Shown here: positions 1-10,236 of the stretch, piece after piece
Numbering within the stretch: position 1 is the stretch's first letter
Layout of the letters: each line of letters starts with the position of its first letter
Program-made: the position numbers and the translations under genes
DNA from: Rhynchopus sp. YZ270_cl-10
Lineage: Eukaryota; Euglenozoa; Diplonemea; Diplonemida; Diplonemidae
Direction of reading: 5' to 3'
DNA: 64,000 nucleotides
NCBI GenBank assembly: GCA_964035575.1
Contig: OZ037918.1
Coordinates: 248,001 to 312,000, forward strand
Notes under the pieces: generated by a model
Told to the model about the DNA's origin: nothing
Database searches by the model: none
The model's input: only the letters and a program-made list of their open reading frames with translations

Positions 1-350
1 ATGCCAACACCAAGCTGGCGGATGCCTGCGGAGGCGACGTAACGCATAGGGACCTCGCCGGTGACCTCTTCGCCTTCTTCGTTGTAGTCGCCGGGCTGTG
101 CGAGGTCGGTTTCGAGCTTGCAGATCTTATCGCTATCTGGTGAGAGTTGAAAGTCTGGGTCATTCGTAGCGTCCAAAGGAACCACTTCGTACCGTGAGAG
201 GAGAGTGGATATGTCCTCGTCAACCCACCAGTCGCGTGCCTTCTGCGGTGCGCAGCCGGTCTCGTAAAGACTCTGGAAAGCCGCATAGGTGGTGTCATCG
301 CGTGATAAAAACATCCTCGCATGCAGCCAGAGGCGGTTGCCGCCGTCCAT
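1..350 (-). CDS. Unknown protein, N-terminal part (runs off left edge)
   Basis: Reading leftward from an ATG at 350, an open frame of 116 codons runs to the window edge without a stop. It begins MDGGNRLWLHARMFLSRDD and continues with acidic, Trp-containing sequence (ARDWWVDEDI near residue 40, then several Asp/Glu-rich stretches). Codon use is balanced and GC-rich like the other genes here, unlike the A/T-run spacer to its right, which supports real coding. There is no signal peptide or membrane segment in the visible part. I do not recognise the family. The ATG is preceded by an A-rich then AC-rich leader. The true start could lie in an upstream exon, but no acceptor next to the ATG suggests this. 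Confidence 0.6.
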   Translation of the reverse strand, partial: MDGGNRLWLHARMFLSRDDTTYAAFQSLYETGCAPQKARDWWVDEDISTLLSRYEVVPLDATNDPDFQLSPDSDKICKLETDLAQPGDYNEEGEEVTGEVPMRYVASAGIRQLGVG

Positions 351-1827
351 TTGTGGGTTGGTGTGGTTTTTTTTTTTTTTGTGTATTCTGTGATTTTTTT
401 TTTTTGTTGAGTTGACAGCAGTGGATAGGTTTTGGGGTTTTTTTTCGCTGAAAATCAGTCAAAATTCGGTCCCCAACCCAGCTCAAGAAAACCTCCGGCG
501 GAATGAGAAGAACTCCTCGGTTATTCAACTCCGATATGAAAAAAAAGGGGATATTTCGAGTTCCGCTCGGTTACAGGAAGTGTGGTGAAAAACTAAAAAA
601 AAAATGAAGGGGGGGGAAATCGGTTTGTTTGCGATATATCTTTCAAGAAAGATAAAACGGGTGGTGAGTATTTTCGCTCTAAGAGAAGAGCTAAAACAAG
701 GAATGGGGAAAGTAAAATAAAGACAAGGAGGGGGAGGGGGGGAAAAAAAACAAACGAAAACACAATGTTACGCCCTAAATCCCAAAGTGCAGTTCTGCAA
801 CTGTACCTTTTTAAAAAAAATGGATCAAAAATGAGGAGATGAAAGGACGAAAATGTGTTGGATATAGGCGGGATGACCTATAAACTAACTTGAATCACCC
901 CCATACCAGGCCCCTGCCTTCTCACTCAAAATAGGCTTCCCAATTGAGAGTGGTTCTTTTATTGAAGCGGGAGCGAGGGTGATTTGGGGGAAAAAAAAAA
1001 CAAATAAAAAAAATAAAGTTTGATTTAGTGCAAAAACGACTCTGAGGAGACGGTAGACACTAAAAAAGGGGGATTTTTTTTTTTTTGGAAAAATGAATCA
1101 TCGCAAGGATACATACATCTTACATACAAGAGGGGGGAGATATGGAAAAGGGGAAAGGGAGATTGCATCTAAAGGAAATCTTTATTGGTCCGATAGAAGC
1201 AAAAAAAAATGGGGGGAAAGGAGATGCTTTAAATCAACGTATTGATGTGTAGTCTTCCTTTTTATTTTGACTGAACGGTGGAATGGATACAAATAAAATA
1301 TAAGTTTTGTTTGTGATGAGATGATGAGCCCGAGTCTCTTGTTGTTTGAGTCATCTCTCTTCAATGAAATAAGACACGTCTGACACCGTGGTCAGAATGC
1401 GTGGATATCAAGATTTAATTGCTTTTCTTTTTGAGCAAATTGTTGGAAAAATAGGCTTTTTAAAAAAACCCACATTGGGTCAAAAAAAAGAAGGAAAAAA
1501 AAGGGAGCTATGTTCCAATACTTTTTGCTTCTATACCCCATAACATTTTTTTCTTCGCTCAAGGCAAACAAAAAAAAATGAAAATGGAAAGGGAAATTTG
1601 AAATGTTCTGCTGCAAAAAAAAGCGTTTTTTTTTCAATTCCAATTCATAAACAAAGTACAATTTCTTTTTTTTTTAAAGCGACAATAATTCAAACAACTC
1701 TTCAATGAGACATGCACCGACTTTTTGAAAGTCACACATGTTATCTCTCTTTTTTTCTGTTCCTTTTTTTTCTCTTTTCTCTCTTTTTCACATTTCAATT
1801 CAAAGATCAAAATCTCATTCATCTTTT
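351..1827. other. Spacer, no gene seen
   Basis: About 1.5 kb of AT-rich spacer with A, T and G homopolymer runs of 6-15 bases. Short open frames exist but are Lys/Phe-rich translations of the runs and are not credible genes. It separates the secreted repeat protein from the gene at the left edge. Confidence 0.6.
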
Positions 1828-4800
1828 CTAAAGAACTGAAATAATGTCAGAATAGAGATCGGCCATCAGACTTCTGAACTCTGTGTACACTTCGTCTGCG
1901 ATTTTGTCATAGTCGAGGTCCGCTGTGAAATCAAAGTTGACATTGTCCCCCATGACTGTCATATCTACCGCAAAGGAAACTTCGGTGGAGTCACTCTCGA
2001 TTGTTGCGGAGACGGAGATGGAGTTGATGTCGAGCGCATCTTTGAGGGCACCGCCTGCTGCTGTGACCAGGCTTGAAAATGCGTCTACTGTTGCCTCGGC
2101 CGCGCTGACCACATCCTCTGCAGCAGTCACCGCAGCTTCAGCCACAGTTACCGCCGCAGATGCCACATCAGTTGCTCCATCGTACAATGCTTCTGCTGCC
2201 TCTAACGCTGCCTCCGCCACTTCATATGATGAGTAGTACGCGGCATATTCCACCCAGCATACTGCTGCGTCCGGGCAATCCCAGAAGTAGTCACTGCATT
2301 TGTCATCCTTTGAATCGCAGGAACTCTTTTTGGAGGAAACTTTGTCCCACCAGGATTGGACGGTGTCTTCGGCGGAGTCGATTGCGGAGTCGACGGTGGC
2401 TTGAGCGGATTCGAGGTCAGCTTGGGCAGATTCGAGATCGCTTTCAGCGGATGCGAGGGCAGTGTTGGCAGATTCCAAAGCGGAGTCAGCATCAGCGCTG
2501 AGATCGGTGAGGAAGTCGGTCGCAGCGTCGATTATGTCGGAGATGATGGTGGTCTCGAGGGATGCGGAGATAGTCGTTTCAAAGTCGCTGTCTCCAGGGG
2601 TTCCGGTACTGCTCATCGCGACGTCGACGGTGAGGGAGGACCCCAAGGAGTATTCGAACTCCCCAGAATAGCCGTCGTCAGAGAGGTTGACCTTGACACT
2701 GACGGATTGGCCTAGGATGGTGGCAGCACCGTCGATGTAGAGGTACTGTTCGTCCTCGGTGAGCGCCATAGAGAAGGAAGGCCCCGAGGACCCGTCGGAG
2801 GAGGTGATGGAGATGATACCCCAGTCGAGTTTGTCTGCAACAAGGCTTGCGGTGATTCCAGAAGAGGAAAGGCTGAAGGTGGCTTCCTCAATGTTGATGA
2901 CGTTCCAAAGGTTTAACTCTTCAATGTCAAGGTTGATCCCCGCATCGATGGTTGAAGAGACTCCTGCAACAGAGATTGTCACCGCGTTTTCGAGATCAGG
3001 GTTGAATGAAGCGGCAAATTTTTCCATTGAGACATCTGCAAGAACGTTGCCAACCGATCCAAGACAGCTACTGCATTGTGCGACATCGTCGAGGATCGAC
3101 GCAAAGTCGAGGTTATCCAATTCAACCGAGAATGCGGTTTTCGTAAAATCCTCGAGATCGACACCAAGCGTCACCGATCCCGTAGTGCCCCCTACCTCCA
3201 CGCTGCCTATCAGGTCGAATGCAGTGGGGATAAGCTCTGCCGAGATTGTCATCGACAATGCGAGCGGGAAGATGATCTCAACACCGTTGATGCCGAAGGG
3301 GTCTACCCAGTTTTCCTCCGAATCGATAGAGAGCGCTACGGTCAATGCACCTAGCGCATCAATGCTGATAAACCCATCTACCTCAAAGGTCTGCGCTTCA
3401 TCTCCCGACCCTACTGTGAAATCAAGCACAACGTTGAACCCTGCTGCGGGCGCTCCAGTCTCAGAGATTACAAACGCAAACGCAACCTCCTCTAAGGTAA
3501 CAGAAGAGGACAGCGCAATGTTTCCTGCCAACGCGAGGTATACGGTGATGTCGGTAGTAGAGGTGATTGAGGCGATCAGTTCTAGCGATGAAGAGTCGGA
3601 AGCATCTCCAATCTGCGACGACAAATCCCCTGGAGCGACATCGGTCACAGCGGTTACCATGCTGTTAGAAGTACCTAGAGACAGAATAATTTCGAAACCA
3701 CTGCTCAACGTTACCCCATCAATGCTGATATCATCGTTCGCAATCGAAAACTGCACGGCAGCAGGCTCCAATCCTGACAGCACATTAGCCATGAGGTCGT
3801 CCATATCGGTTGTCTCAGAAATGTCTCCTGAAGCGGTAAACGCCATGCCATAAGCCCAGCTGCTGTCATCCGAGTCGTACTGCACAGCAAGGAGTACATC
3901 AAAGGTGAGGCCATAGAGGGTGCCGTCGGCAGTGAAGGCAACGGTTCCGTCAGCAAGGGACAGCTCAAAGTATACGCTCTCCAAGGTCAGCCCCTTCAGG
4001 CCACTGAACAAAGAAGGCGACCCGCTTCCAAGGGAGGAAGTGAGCGGTGAAGACCCAGACCCATCCCAGCTCGTCGCAAAGCTATCGGCGGATGAGCCGT
4101 CCACCGAAACACCCCCGGACAGCACAATGTCAGAAGAATCCGACAGCGGCAGCGGGAACGAGAGGTTCAATGAGAAGTCAGAGTTGAACGTTCCGATGAT
4201 GGACACATTCTTGGACCCAGAGTCGTCTGAGGAGATCGTGACAGATGCAGAGGTCACCGTCAGGGTCTTCCCGAAGAAGGGGATGCTGAAGGAGTCGAGC
4301 GTGCCGGTGAGGGTCCACTCGCTGCCGTCGGAGCAGGACTCCTGGGAGTAGTCGACCTCCAGCTCGACAGAGGGGATCGAGTACGGCATGTCCGTCAGCG
4401 CGAATGTACCGCTTCCTGTGCAGTCCGACCCCACCGTTGCAGACAGCGCCACGTGGTCGTCTTCGTACGACAACGTCGCCGACACCGACGACGTCGAGCT
4501 GGAGTTGAACGAAATCGACGCAGACAGCCCCGACGAAGACGTTGCCGCCACAGTCCCCGCCCAGGTCCTGCTGGCAAGCTTCTCGCTGCTGCTGCCATCG
4601 GAGGAGCTGGAGAGGTCGACGCTGAGCCCTCCGGTGTATGAGATGCCGTCCGGCCCGCTCCAGTCTGCCGACACGGTCCCAGAAACGGTGATGTCTCCTG
4701 TGCACGCAGCGTAGGAGACTGTGCCGTCAAATTCGAGGTCGTCTGCGCCAGAGAGACGGACGGTGCCCGACGCAGTCCCGGTGGAGCTTGCGTCGCAGCT

Positions 4801-6945
4801 GCTGTTGTAGTCGAGGGAGAGCGAGAGCGAGAGGAGCCCGTTGCTGGTCATGAAGACAGTCGACACCGATGCGGTCTGCAGCGCCCCGCTGCTGTACGTC
4901 GCCGCTGCAGACGCAGTCCCACCAAAGAGCGACGCCGTCGCCGCAAGACTCCCGCTCCACTCCACCGCATCATCACTCCCTACCGTCCCGTTCACAGACA
5001 GCACCGCAGACGAGAGGGTCAGCCCGCTGTACGACAACGACTCTGTCGACGACGCTGTGACCTGGTACTTCACATCTCCAGCTTCTGTCGCGCAGGCGTC
5101 GTACAGAAGCTCCGTCGACGCAAACGATGAGTCACTATCAGAGAGAGCAAGCGCGCCGGACCCAACAATGGTGGTGCACGACTCTGTGGAGTAGTCCTCC
5201 GTGATCTCTACCGTCCCCACAAAGGCAAGCCCGCTGGAGGACACTGTCATGCTTCCTGTCAAAGACGAAAACTGTCCATCCTCAATCGACGCTGAAACAG
5301 AAATCGACGTTCCATCGCTCAGAGTGACAGTCCCCGCAAGGCTCCCAGACCACACCAAAGACCCAGACGAATAGTACCCCTGCGCGGCAAAGGTGACACC
5401 ACTGAGGGTAACACTGTGGATCTCGACAGAGTCCAAGGATGCAGAGATGTCCCACACGGTGTCGGCACTGCTGTTGTAGACAACCGTTGCGTCGAAGGTG
5501 GGCACGGTGTTGGAGTCGGTTCCGTCGAAGGTGAGCGACCCGGTTCCTGTTGCCACTCCGTCTTCGTCTACGGCAATGGAGACATCTCCTGTGAGGTATC
5601 CGGATGAGAGTGTGGCGGCAGCGCTGAAGGACGTCACCCCGGTGGAGTCAAACGCGATGGTGGCTGTACCCGACACAGAGGTCCCGAAGGACACTGTCCC
5701 GGAGACAACCCCTGACCATGTTGTGGCATTATCGGCATCGACAGACGACGCCAACTCTGCGGACACGCTCTTCACCGTCACATCATAGATCGCAAGAGAG
5801 GAGGACTCTTCTGCAGAAAGCGACCACAGCGCTGCACCACTCTCAGAGCACTCATCCCCTTGCACAAGTGTCCCCTCCACCGACAGCCCCCCTGCTGAGG
5901 CCACGTACAACGCGACAGTTCCGTTGTTGTTTGATGAGCAGTCCTCCCCTGCTGCATAGGAGACCGAACCGTTCAGCTCCATCCCCGACTTCGCCACTGC
6001 AACCGTCACCACCAATGTGTCCAGCGCAGAGTCCGAAAACGACGCTGCCGCTGTCAGAGTCGTTCCAAGCACCGCAACCGACCCGGAGACCGACCCTGCC
6101 CAGACCACGTTGTTCTCGCTGTCGTAAGTGGCTGAGACGGAGGCTGCGCCGTCGGAGAGGGTGACACCATCGATGGACACATCATCGGTCATGGAGGCGG
6201 AGATGGTCAAGAACGGCTCGGTGTCGTTGCTGTCGACGTAGCCTGATACAAAGGCGCACACATCCACCTCAGCGCCGGATACTGTGAACGGCGCATTCAC
6301 CCCAGGCACCACCATGCTGGAGGAGGTGGTCAATCCACTGAAAGGGCAGGAAGAGTCGTTTGACGACAAAAACGGCAGTGTTTCTGTAGTGTACGACAGC
6401 GCAGAGGGGAGGTCCAGGTCGTCGCTGACGGACGCCACATCAACGGAGAACGACGTCGACACCGCAGACCCTCCAGAGGCTAGCGACATCGTAAAGCTCG
6501 CACTCAGCACAGAGGACCAATCCGATGCCCCCACGGTGCCCTGAACGAGCGTGCCGTTCCAGGTCAGTACGTCAGAGGTGATGTCCATGTTCACAGAGGT
6601 AGTGGCATACGAGATAGAGATCTCATCGAGAACCGACGCAACGGTGCTCCCCGCGACGACGTAGATCGAAGCAACCTTGTCGGTGCAGCTCATGGTCACA
6701 GAGGTGGTGGCTGTGGTCAGGAAGGTTGTTCCCGAAGTCACCGCCCCGGTAACCGACACCTTCCCTGTAGAGTTTGTCGTATCCTCCCCACTGCTGCATT
6801 CAGCCACCCCAGCGGCAACGACGCTGTCCACCTGAAGGCACACCTCCACCTCCCCAGTGGTGGAACACCACTCAGACTCATCGGTAGCAGAACACAAAAC
6901 CGCGGTTACCACCGTTAGCAACCACGATCCAGCGAGAGAGCGCAT
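1828..6945 (-). CDS. Giant secreted Ser/Thr/Ala-rich repeat protein
   Basis: An intronless frame of 1705 residues. Residues 1-20 (MRSLAGSWLLTVVTAVLCSA) look like a cleaved signal peptide. No later membrane segment or GPI-type tail is visible, so the product is probably secreted or lumenal. Residues of about 100-900 hold some six imperfect repeats of 110-140 residues, each with a W(S/N/A)G(S/T/V) core followed by alternating Ser/Thr/Val/Ala beta-like strands and a DISIDGVTLS-type motif; paired cysteines recur between them. Residues of about 930-1420 are a longer beta-rich region. Residues of about 1460-1640 form an Ala/Glu/Ser-rich helical hairpin (ESAQADLESAQ, then AAEAAVTAAED) around a Cys/Trp-rich tip (SSCDSKDDKCSDYFWDCPD). 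I do not recognise a named family. Cell-surface coat or adhesin is a guess from composition. The start is the first ATG, directly before the signal peptide. Confidence 0.85.
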   Translation of the reverse strand: MRSLAGSWLLTVVTAVLCSATDESEWCSTTGEVEVCLQVDSVVAAGVAECSSGEDTTNSTGKVSVTGAVTSGTTFLTTATTSVTMSCTDKVASIYVVAGSTVASVLDEISISYATTSVNMDITSDVLTWNGTLVQGTVGASDWSSVLSASFTMSLASGGSAVSTSFSVDVASVSDDLDLPSALSYTTETLPFLSSNDSSCPFSGLTTSSSMVVPGVNAPFTVSGAEVDVCAFVSGYVDSNDTEPFLTISASMTDDVSIDGVTLSDGAASVSATYDSENNVVWAGSVSGSVAVLGTTLTAAASFSDSALDTLVVTVAVAKSGMELNGSVSYAAGEDCSSNNNGTVALYVASAGGLSVEGTLVQGDECSESGAALWSLSAEESSSLAIYDVTVKSVSAELASSVDADNATTWSGVVSGTVSFGTSVSGTATIAFDSTGVTSFSAAATLSSGYLTGDVSIAVDEDGVATGTGSLTFDGTDSNTVPTFDATVVYNSSADTVWDISASLDSVEIHSVTLSGVTFAAQGYYSSGSLVWSGSLAGTVTLSDGTSISVSASIEDGQFSSLTGSMTVSSSGLAFVGTVEITEDYSTESCTTIVGSGALALSDSDSSFASTELLYDACATEAGDVKYQVTASSTESLSYSGLTLSSAVLSVNGTVGSDDAVEWSGSLAATASLFGGTASAAATYSSGALQTASVSTVFMTSNGLLSLSLSLDYNSSCDASSTGTASGTVRLSGADDLEFDGTVSYAACTGDITVSGTVSADWSGPDGISYTGGLSVDLSSSSDGSSSEKLASRTWAGTVAATSSSGLSASISFNSSSTSSVSATLSYEDDHVALSATVGSDCTGSGTFALTDMPYSIPSVELEVDYSQESCSDGSEWTLTGTLDSFSIPFFGKTLTVTSASVTISSDDSGSKNVSIIGTFNSDFSLNLSFPLPLSDSSDIVLSGGVSVDGSSADSFATSWDGSGSSPLTSSLGSGSPSLFSGLKGLTLESVYFELSLADGTVAFTADGTLYGLTFDVLLAVQYDSDDSSWAYGMAFTASGDISETTDMDDLMANVLSGLEPAAVQFSIANDDISIDGVTLSSGFEIILSLGTSNSMVTAVTDVAPGDLSSQIGDASDSSSLELIASITSTTDITVYLALAGNIALSSSVTLEEVAFAFVISETGAPAAGFNVVLDFTVGSGDEAQTFEVDGFISIDALGALTVALSIDSEENWVDPFGINGVEIIFPLALSMTISAELIPTAFDLIGSVEVGGTTGSVTLGVDLEDFTKTAFSVELDNLDFASILDDVAQCSSCLGSVGNVLADVSMEKFAASFNPDLENAVTISVAGVSSTIDAGINLDIEELNLWNVINIEEATFSLSSSGITASLVADKLDWGIISITSSDGSSGPSFSMALTEDEQYLYIDGAATILGQSVSVKVNLSDDGYSGEFEYSLGSSLTVDVAMSSTGTPGDSDFETTISASLETTIISDIIDAATDFLTDLSADADSALESANTALASAESDLESAQADLESAQATVDSAIDSAEDTVQSWWDKVSSKKSSCDSKDDKCSDYFWDCPDAAVCWVEYAAYYSSYEVAEAALEAAEALYDGATDVASAAVTVAEAAVTAAEDVVSAAEATVDAFSSLVTAAGGALKDALDINSISVSATIESDSTEVSFAVDMTVMGDNVNFDFTADLDYDKIADEVYTEFRSLMADLYSDIISVL

Positions 6946-7057
6946 ATTGAGTTGTTTTCTTTTGTTTTTTAAAAGGGTGTATGTGTGTTAGGAAGAATCC
7001 TGTAGAGGGTTGAGAGAATATTATAGTGTTACTCACTCAGAGAGGAGGGACCCCATT

Positions 7058-7225
7058 TTGCGTACTTGTTGCGTACTTAGTGCATAGTTGCGTACTTAGT
7101 GTGTAGTTGCGTACTTAGTGCGTAGTTGCGTACTTAGTGTGTAGTTGTTGCGTACTTGGTGTGTAGTTGTTGCGTACTTGGTGTGTACTTGTTGCGTACT
7201 TATGCGTAGTTGTTGCGTACTTGGT
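7058..7225. repeat. Short tandem repeat, GCGTACTT unit
   Basis: About nine imperfect copies of a 15-21 base unit built on TTGCGTACTTAG followed by TGTGTAG. It lies about 110 bases upstream of the start of the secreted repeat protein, in its presumed leader or promoter spacer. Confidence 0.85.
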
Positions 7226-8284
7226 ATTTTTTTTTATTTCTGGGGTACCAGTTACGTAATACCTTTTCCCCGACGTGGAGTGTAAGAAAACAGGCGCGCT
7301 ACTACCCCCCCTCCACAAAAACTCCAAGACCATGCGATGTCAAGCCAGAAGGGCTTACCCCGAAGTTAGTGAAGGAGATCCTGCTAGGCTAGGAAACGTC
7401 TAAGAAGACACAAATGTAAAAAATGTCCTTTTTTTTTCAATGTACGAAGAACATTTTTTTTTTTGTTGCGTTGCGGAGGGTGGGGGTAATGTGTGTGGGG
7501 TTTCACGTATCGCGTTGTTGCTGTTTTTTTTTTTCATTTTGCCAAAAACAAAGAAAGAGTGGGAACTATTTTTTTAAAAATCTTGAAATAATATTGCATT
7601 CCTCTTGCTTCACTGTTCCCTTTTGACCAAAAAAGGCTCGTGTACAAGGAACAGAGACTTGCCTGTCATGGGAAGGGTGAAGTGGAACACGACTAAATCA
7701 AGGAATACCTCCCTTTTTAATTTTTTTTTGTGTTTGCACCGGTCTACTTCTCCTTTTTTGAGAAGGGGTGAGGGGGGGGTTTTTTGGGGGGTTACGATCG
7801 CATGCGAGGGGGTAAAAAAAAAAAGAGAAAATACCCCCATCCTTTGGCAAAAATGAAAAATAAAAAAAAACAAAAAAAAAAAGGAGTTCACCCCAAACTA
7901 AAACACCTCTAAAGGGAAGGTTACCAGAAAGGGGGAAAAAAAGAACAAAAAAAAAAAGGGAGACGTGTGGTGAAAAAATATTGTTCCTATTTTTGAAGTC
8001 ATTCTGTTAATTTTTGCTCCCTTTTTTTTTGCTCTCTCCCCCCCCTGCTTTTAACCTCGTAGATATTTTTTCGTCTGGAATGGATGTCTCGCTAAAAAAA
8101 AAAAAAGGTTCCCGCTTTCTCCTGGGGGGAGGGGGGGGTGGTTTACCACTTTCTTTGTGGGATGTGCTAACTAAAGGGGGGGGCCAACTCATTTACAATT
8201 GCTTTTGGGTACTAATCAAAGGCATGGGCAGGGTGTGGGGGGGTGGGGTGAGGAAAGGGGGTGCGCATGGGGGTTTTTTTTAGT
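7226..8284. other. Spacer, no gene seen
   Basis: AT-rich spacer with many homopolymer runs between the centrin gene and the secreted repeat protein. Small open frames on both strands are low-complexity and are not supported as genes. Confidence 0.5.
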
Positions 8285-9229
8285 CTAGTAGCGGGTACGG
8301 GTCCTGTTAAGCGAGTTCATCACGTTCTTCCACTCCTCGAAGGTGATTCCCTGTAAGAAGAAAGGGTGTTTAGAAGGGTGAAGAGAATGTTGACTTGAAA
8401 TATAAAGCCGTGAACAGTGTACCTTTGATACATTGTTGTAAAAAAAAAAGTTGACTTGAAATACAAAAGCCCTCTCGTGAACAGTGTACCTTTGAGTACA
8501 AGGACCGGCTGTACCGTGGGGTGGGATGACACCCAACCAATGCAGTCCTACATCCATTCTTCGTGGTTTACATCTGATATGTGCCACTCCCCCTTCCACT
8601 CATCAGAGAAAAGAGGTCGGGAAAAAAAGAAAGCGAGGCGTATCGTGCAAAACGCCTCTGGGACTCTCCAAGGATATGTGTCTTTTCTTGAGTCTTTAAA
8701 TCATGTAATCACCAGGATGGGGAAAATGACTGTGTGTCTGCTTACAGTTTTCCCCCCTGTCAAAGCAACTCCCAAAGTGTGCCTACACAACACTGGGTGT
8801 AAAGAAAGGACGGGAGGGGAGGGGGTAGTCACATACACGCTCAGGGATGTCCGCGACAGCGTTCATGACGCGGTGGACCTCGTCGTCACCGACGGTGGGG
8901 TCCTCAAGCAGGGCCACACGCTTAAGGTCCTCGAAGGAGATCTTGCCGGACTTGTGGGGGTCGAAGAGGTGGTAGGCCTTCCACACTTCCTCCTGTGAAT
9001 CCGCCTTCTCTGCACGACGCAGAACGTGCGCCTCGAACTCAGGGTACTCCACACGCCCGGAGCCGTCGGTGTCGATCGCCTTGACCATCTCCCGCACGTC
9101 ACGCTCGTTGAAGTCCGTGAAGCCCAGTCCCTTCAGCACGAGCTCCATCTCGCTCGCGTCAATGGTCCCGGTACCATCAGCGTCGAAGAGCTGGAACGCC
9201 TCGCGGATCTGTTCCTTGGTCAGCGCCAT
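8285..9229 (-). CDS. Centrin (EF-hand calcium-binding protein), two exons
   Basis: Exon 1 is 9229-8837 (131 codons) and exon 2 is 8350-8285. The 486-base intron starts GTATGT and ends TTACAG, and joining keeps the frame, giving 152 residues. The order [19 protein letters not shown] then [12 protein letters not shown] is typical of centrins, which build basal bodies and axoneme-linked fibres. EF-hand 1 ([12 protein letters not shown]) and EF-hand 2 ([12 protein letters not shown]) have good calcium ligands. EF-hand 3 ([12 protein letters not shown]) is weaker, and EF-hand 4, which spans the splice junction, lacks the first Asp and is probably inactive. A CCCATCCCACAG tract lies shortly upstream of the ATG, a candidate trans-splice acceptor. 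The intron carries one full and one truncated family A repeat. Other calmodulin-like proteins are possible but fit less well. Confidence 0.9.
8450..8577 (+). repeat. Family A interspersed repeat, full copy
   Basis: Lies in the centrin intron, antisense to the gene. It starts GTTGACTTGAAATACAAAAG and ends GTGGTTTACATCTGA. A truncated copy of its first 44 bases lies just before it (8389-8432). It contains the GTACC/GGTAC mini-hairpin and the GGGGTG..CACCC pairing that define the family. Confidence 0.85.
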
Positions 9230-10236
9230 CGTATGTTGTGTTTCCTGTGGGATGGGGCGGGGTAGGGGTAGGGGTGGTCTGGGCGCCCCTCTTCCGAGCA
9301 GAGAAAAGAAGTTGAAAGTGCAGATGCCTCTGGGATGGCAGGTACTGAAAAAGGGGTCATCGCCGCCTTTCATTGCAGTGGTGAGCGAGGTGTCGGAGGA
9401 TCGTAGATGCTGTCGTATGGTGGATGATTCCTGAGCAAATCATCCCAGACCGCCGTGCCAAGAACGGAAAACAACGTGGCGTCGTGGAAAGCCAAGAACA
9501 ATGGCTACTGACTACTTGCACGACAAGACATGCAACAAGTCGAAGAAGAGGTTGGCTTGTGTGATCGAGGTTAAGAAGCATTGCTCCTTACAAGACTTGC
9601 CGGCCCCCGTCACATTCGGCCCTACCATCCAAGAAGGGTTATGCGCAAAGATGGGAAGAGTGGTGGAGGTCAGAAGAGTGGAGCAAGGCAGCACCGGGGT
9701 GAGGAACTTTGTTCTTCGTGCCAAAGGTGACGGCGACCGAGCGACATTTAAGAGACATTGCATGAGCACATCTTGGGATAGACTTCGCGGTCGCAGACGT
9801 GGGCGTGAATCGCAGACGGTCGCAGACGAGGAGCACTGTCGTCTGTATGCTCATTGCTCTTGCTACCGTTGGGCAAAAAAAAAAAAAAGAGTGTGGTTTT
9901 ATTCGAAGTGTCGCATAAGAAGAACGCTGTTTCTTTTTTTTTTTTGTATCGTTGTGTTTCGTCTCGAAGACAGAACACCTTTGTCATGAAAGGAGTTTTG
10001 GGGGACAAGCTGTGCAAAGGGGGCAAAGGGGGGTAATGGGAACTAGTACTGTTTGGGAGAAAACTCTAATATGGAGAGGGGAAAACAAAAAGGGGGAAAA
10101 AAAAAGACTTGAAAAAAAAATAAAAGAATAATTCGCGCCAAAAAGATGGCAATTTTTTGAAAAAGAACGTTCAGATTCGTGTACTTTCATCTCATGCGAG
10201 AGAAGAACAAAGAAAAAAAAGAAAAGTTTATAAGAT
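9230..10236. other. Spacer with a 490-base high-complexity block
   Basis: Near 9309-9345 there is a truncated family D repeat. From about 9370 to 9870 the sequence loses its homopolymer runs, is GC-balanced, and holds a 162-codon open frame on the plus strand (9501-9989) and an 85-codon frame on the minus strand (9512-9769). Neither resembles a family I know, so this may be an eroded gene, an unseen exon or part of an element. From 9870 onward A/T runs resume. Confidence 0.4.

Noticed and set aside
2759-3853. Plus-strand 364-codon frame opposite the secreted repeat protein
   Set aside because: Antisense shadow of a Ser/Thr-rich gene with biased codons; the minus frame has the signal peptide and repeats.
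9501-9989. Plus-strand 162-codon frame
   Set aside because: Would be the only plus-strand gene in the window, is unlike any family I know and ends in translated A/T runs.
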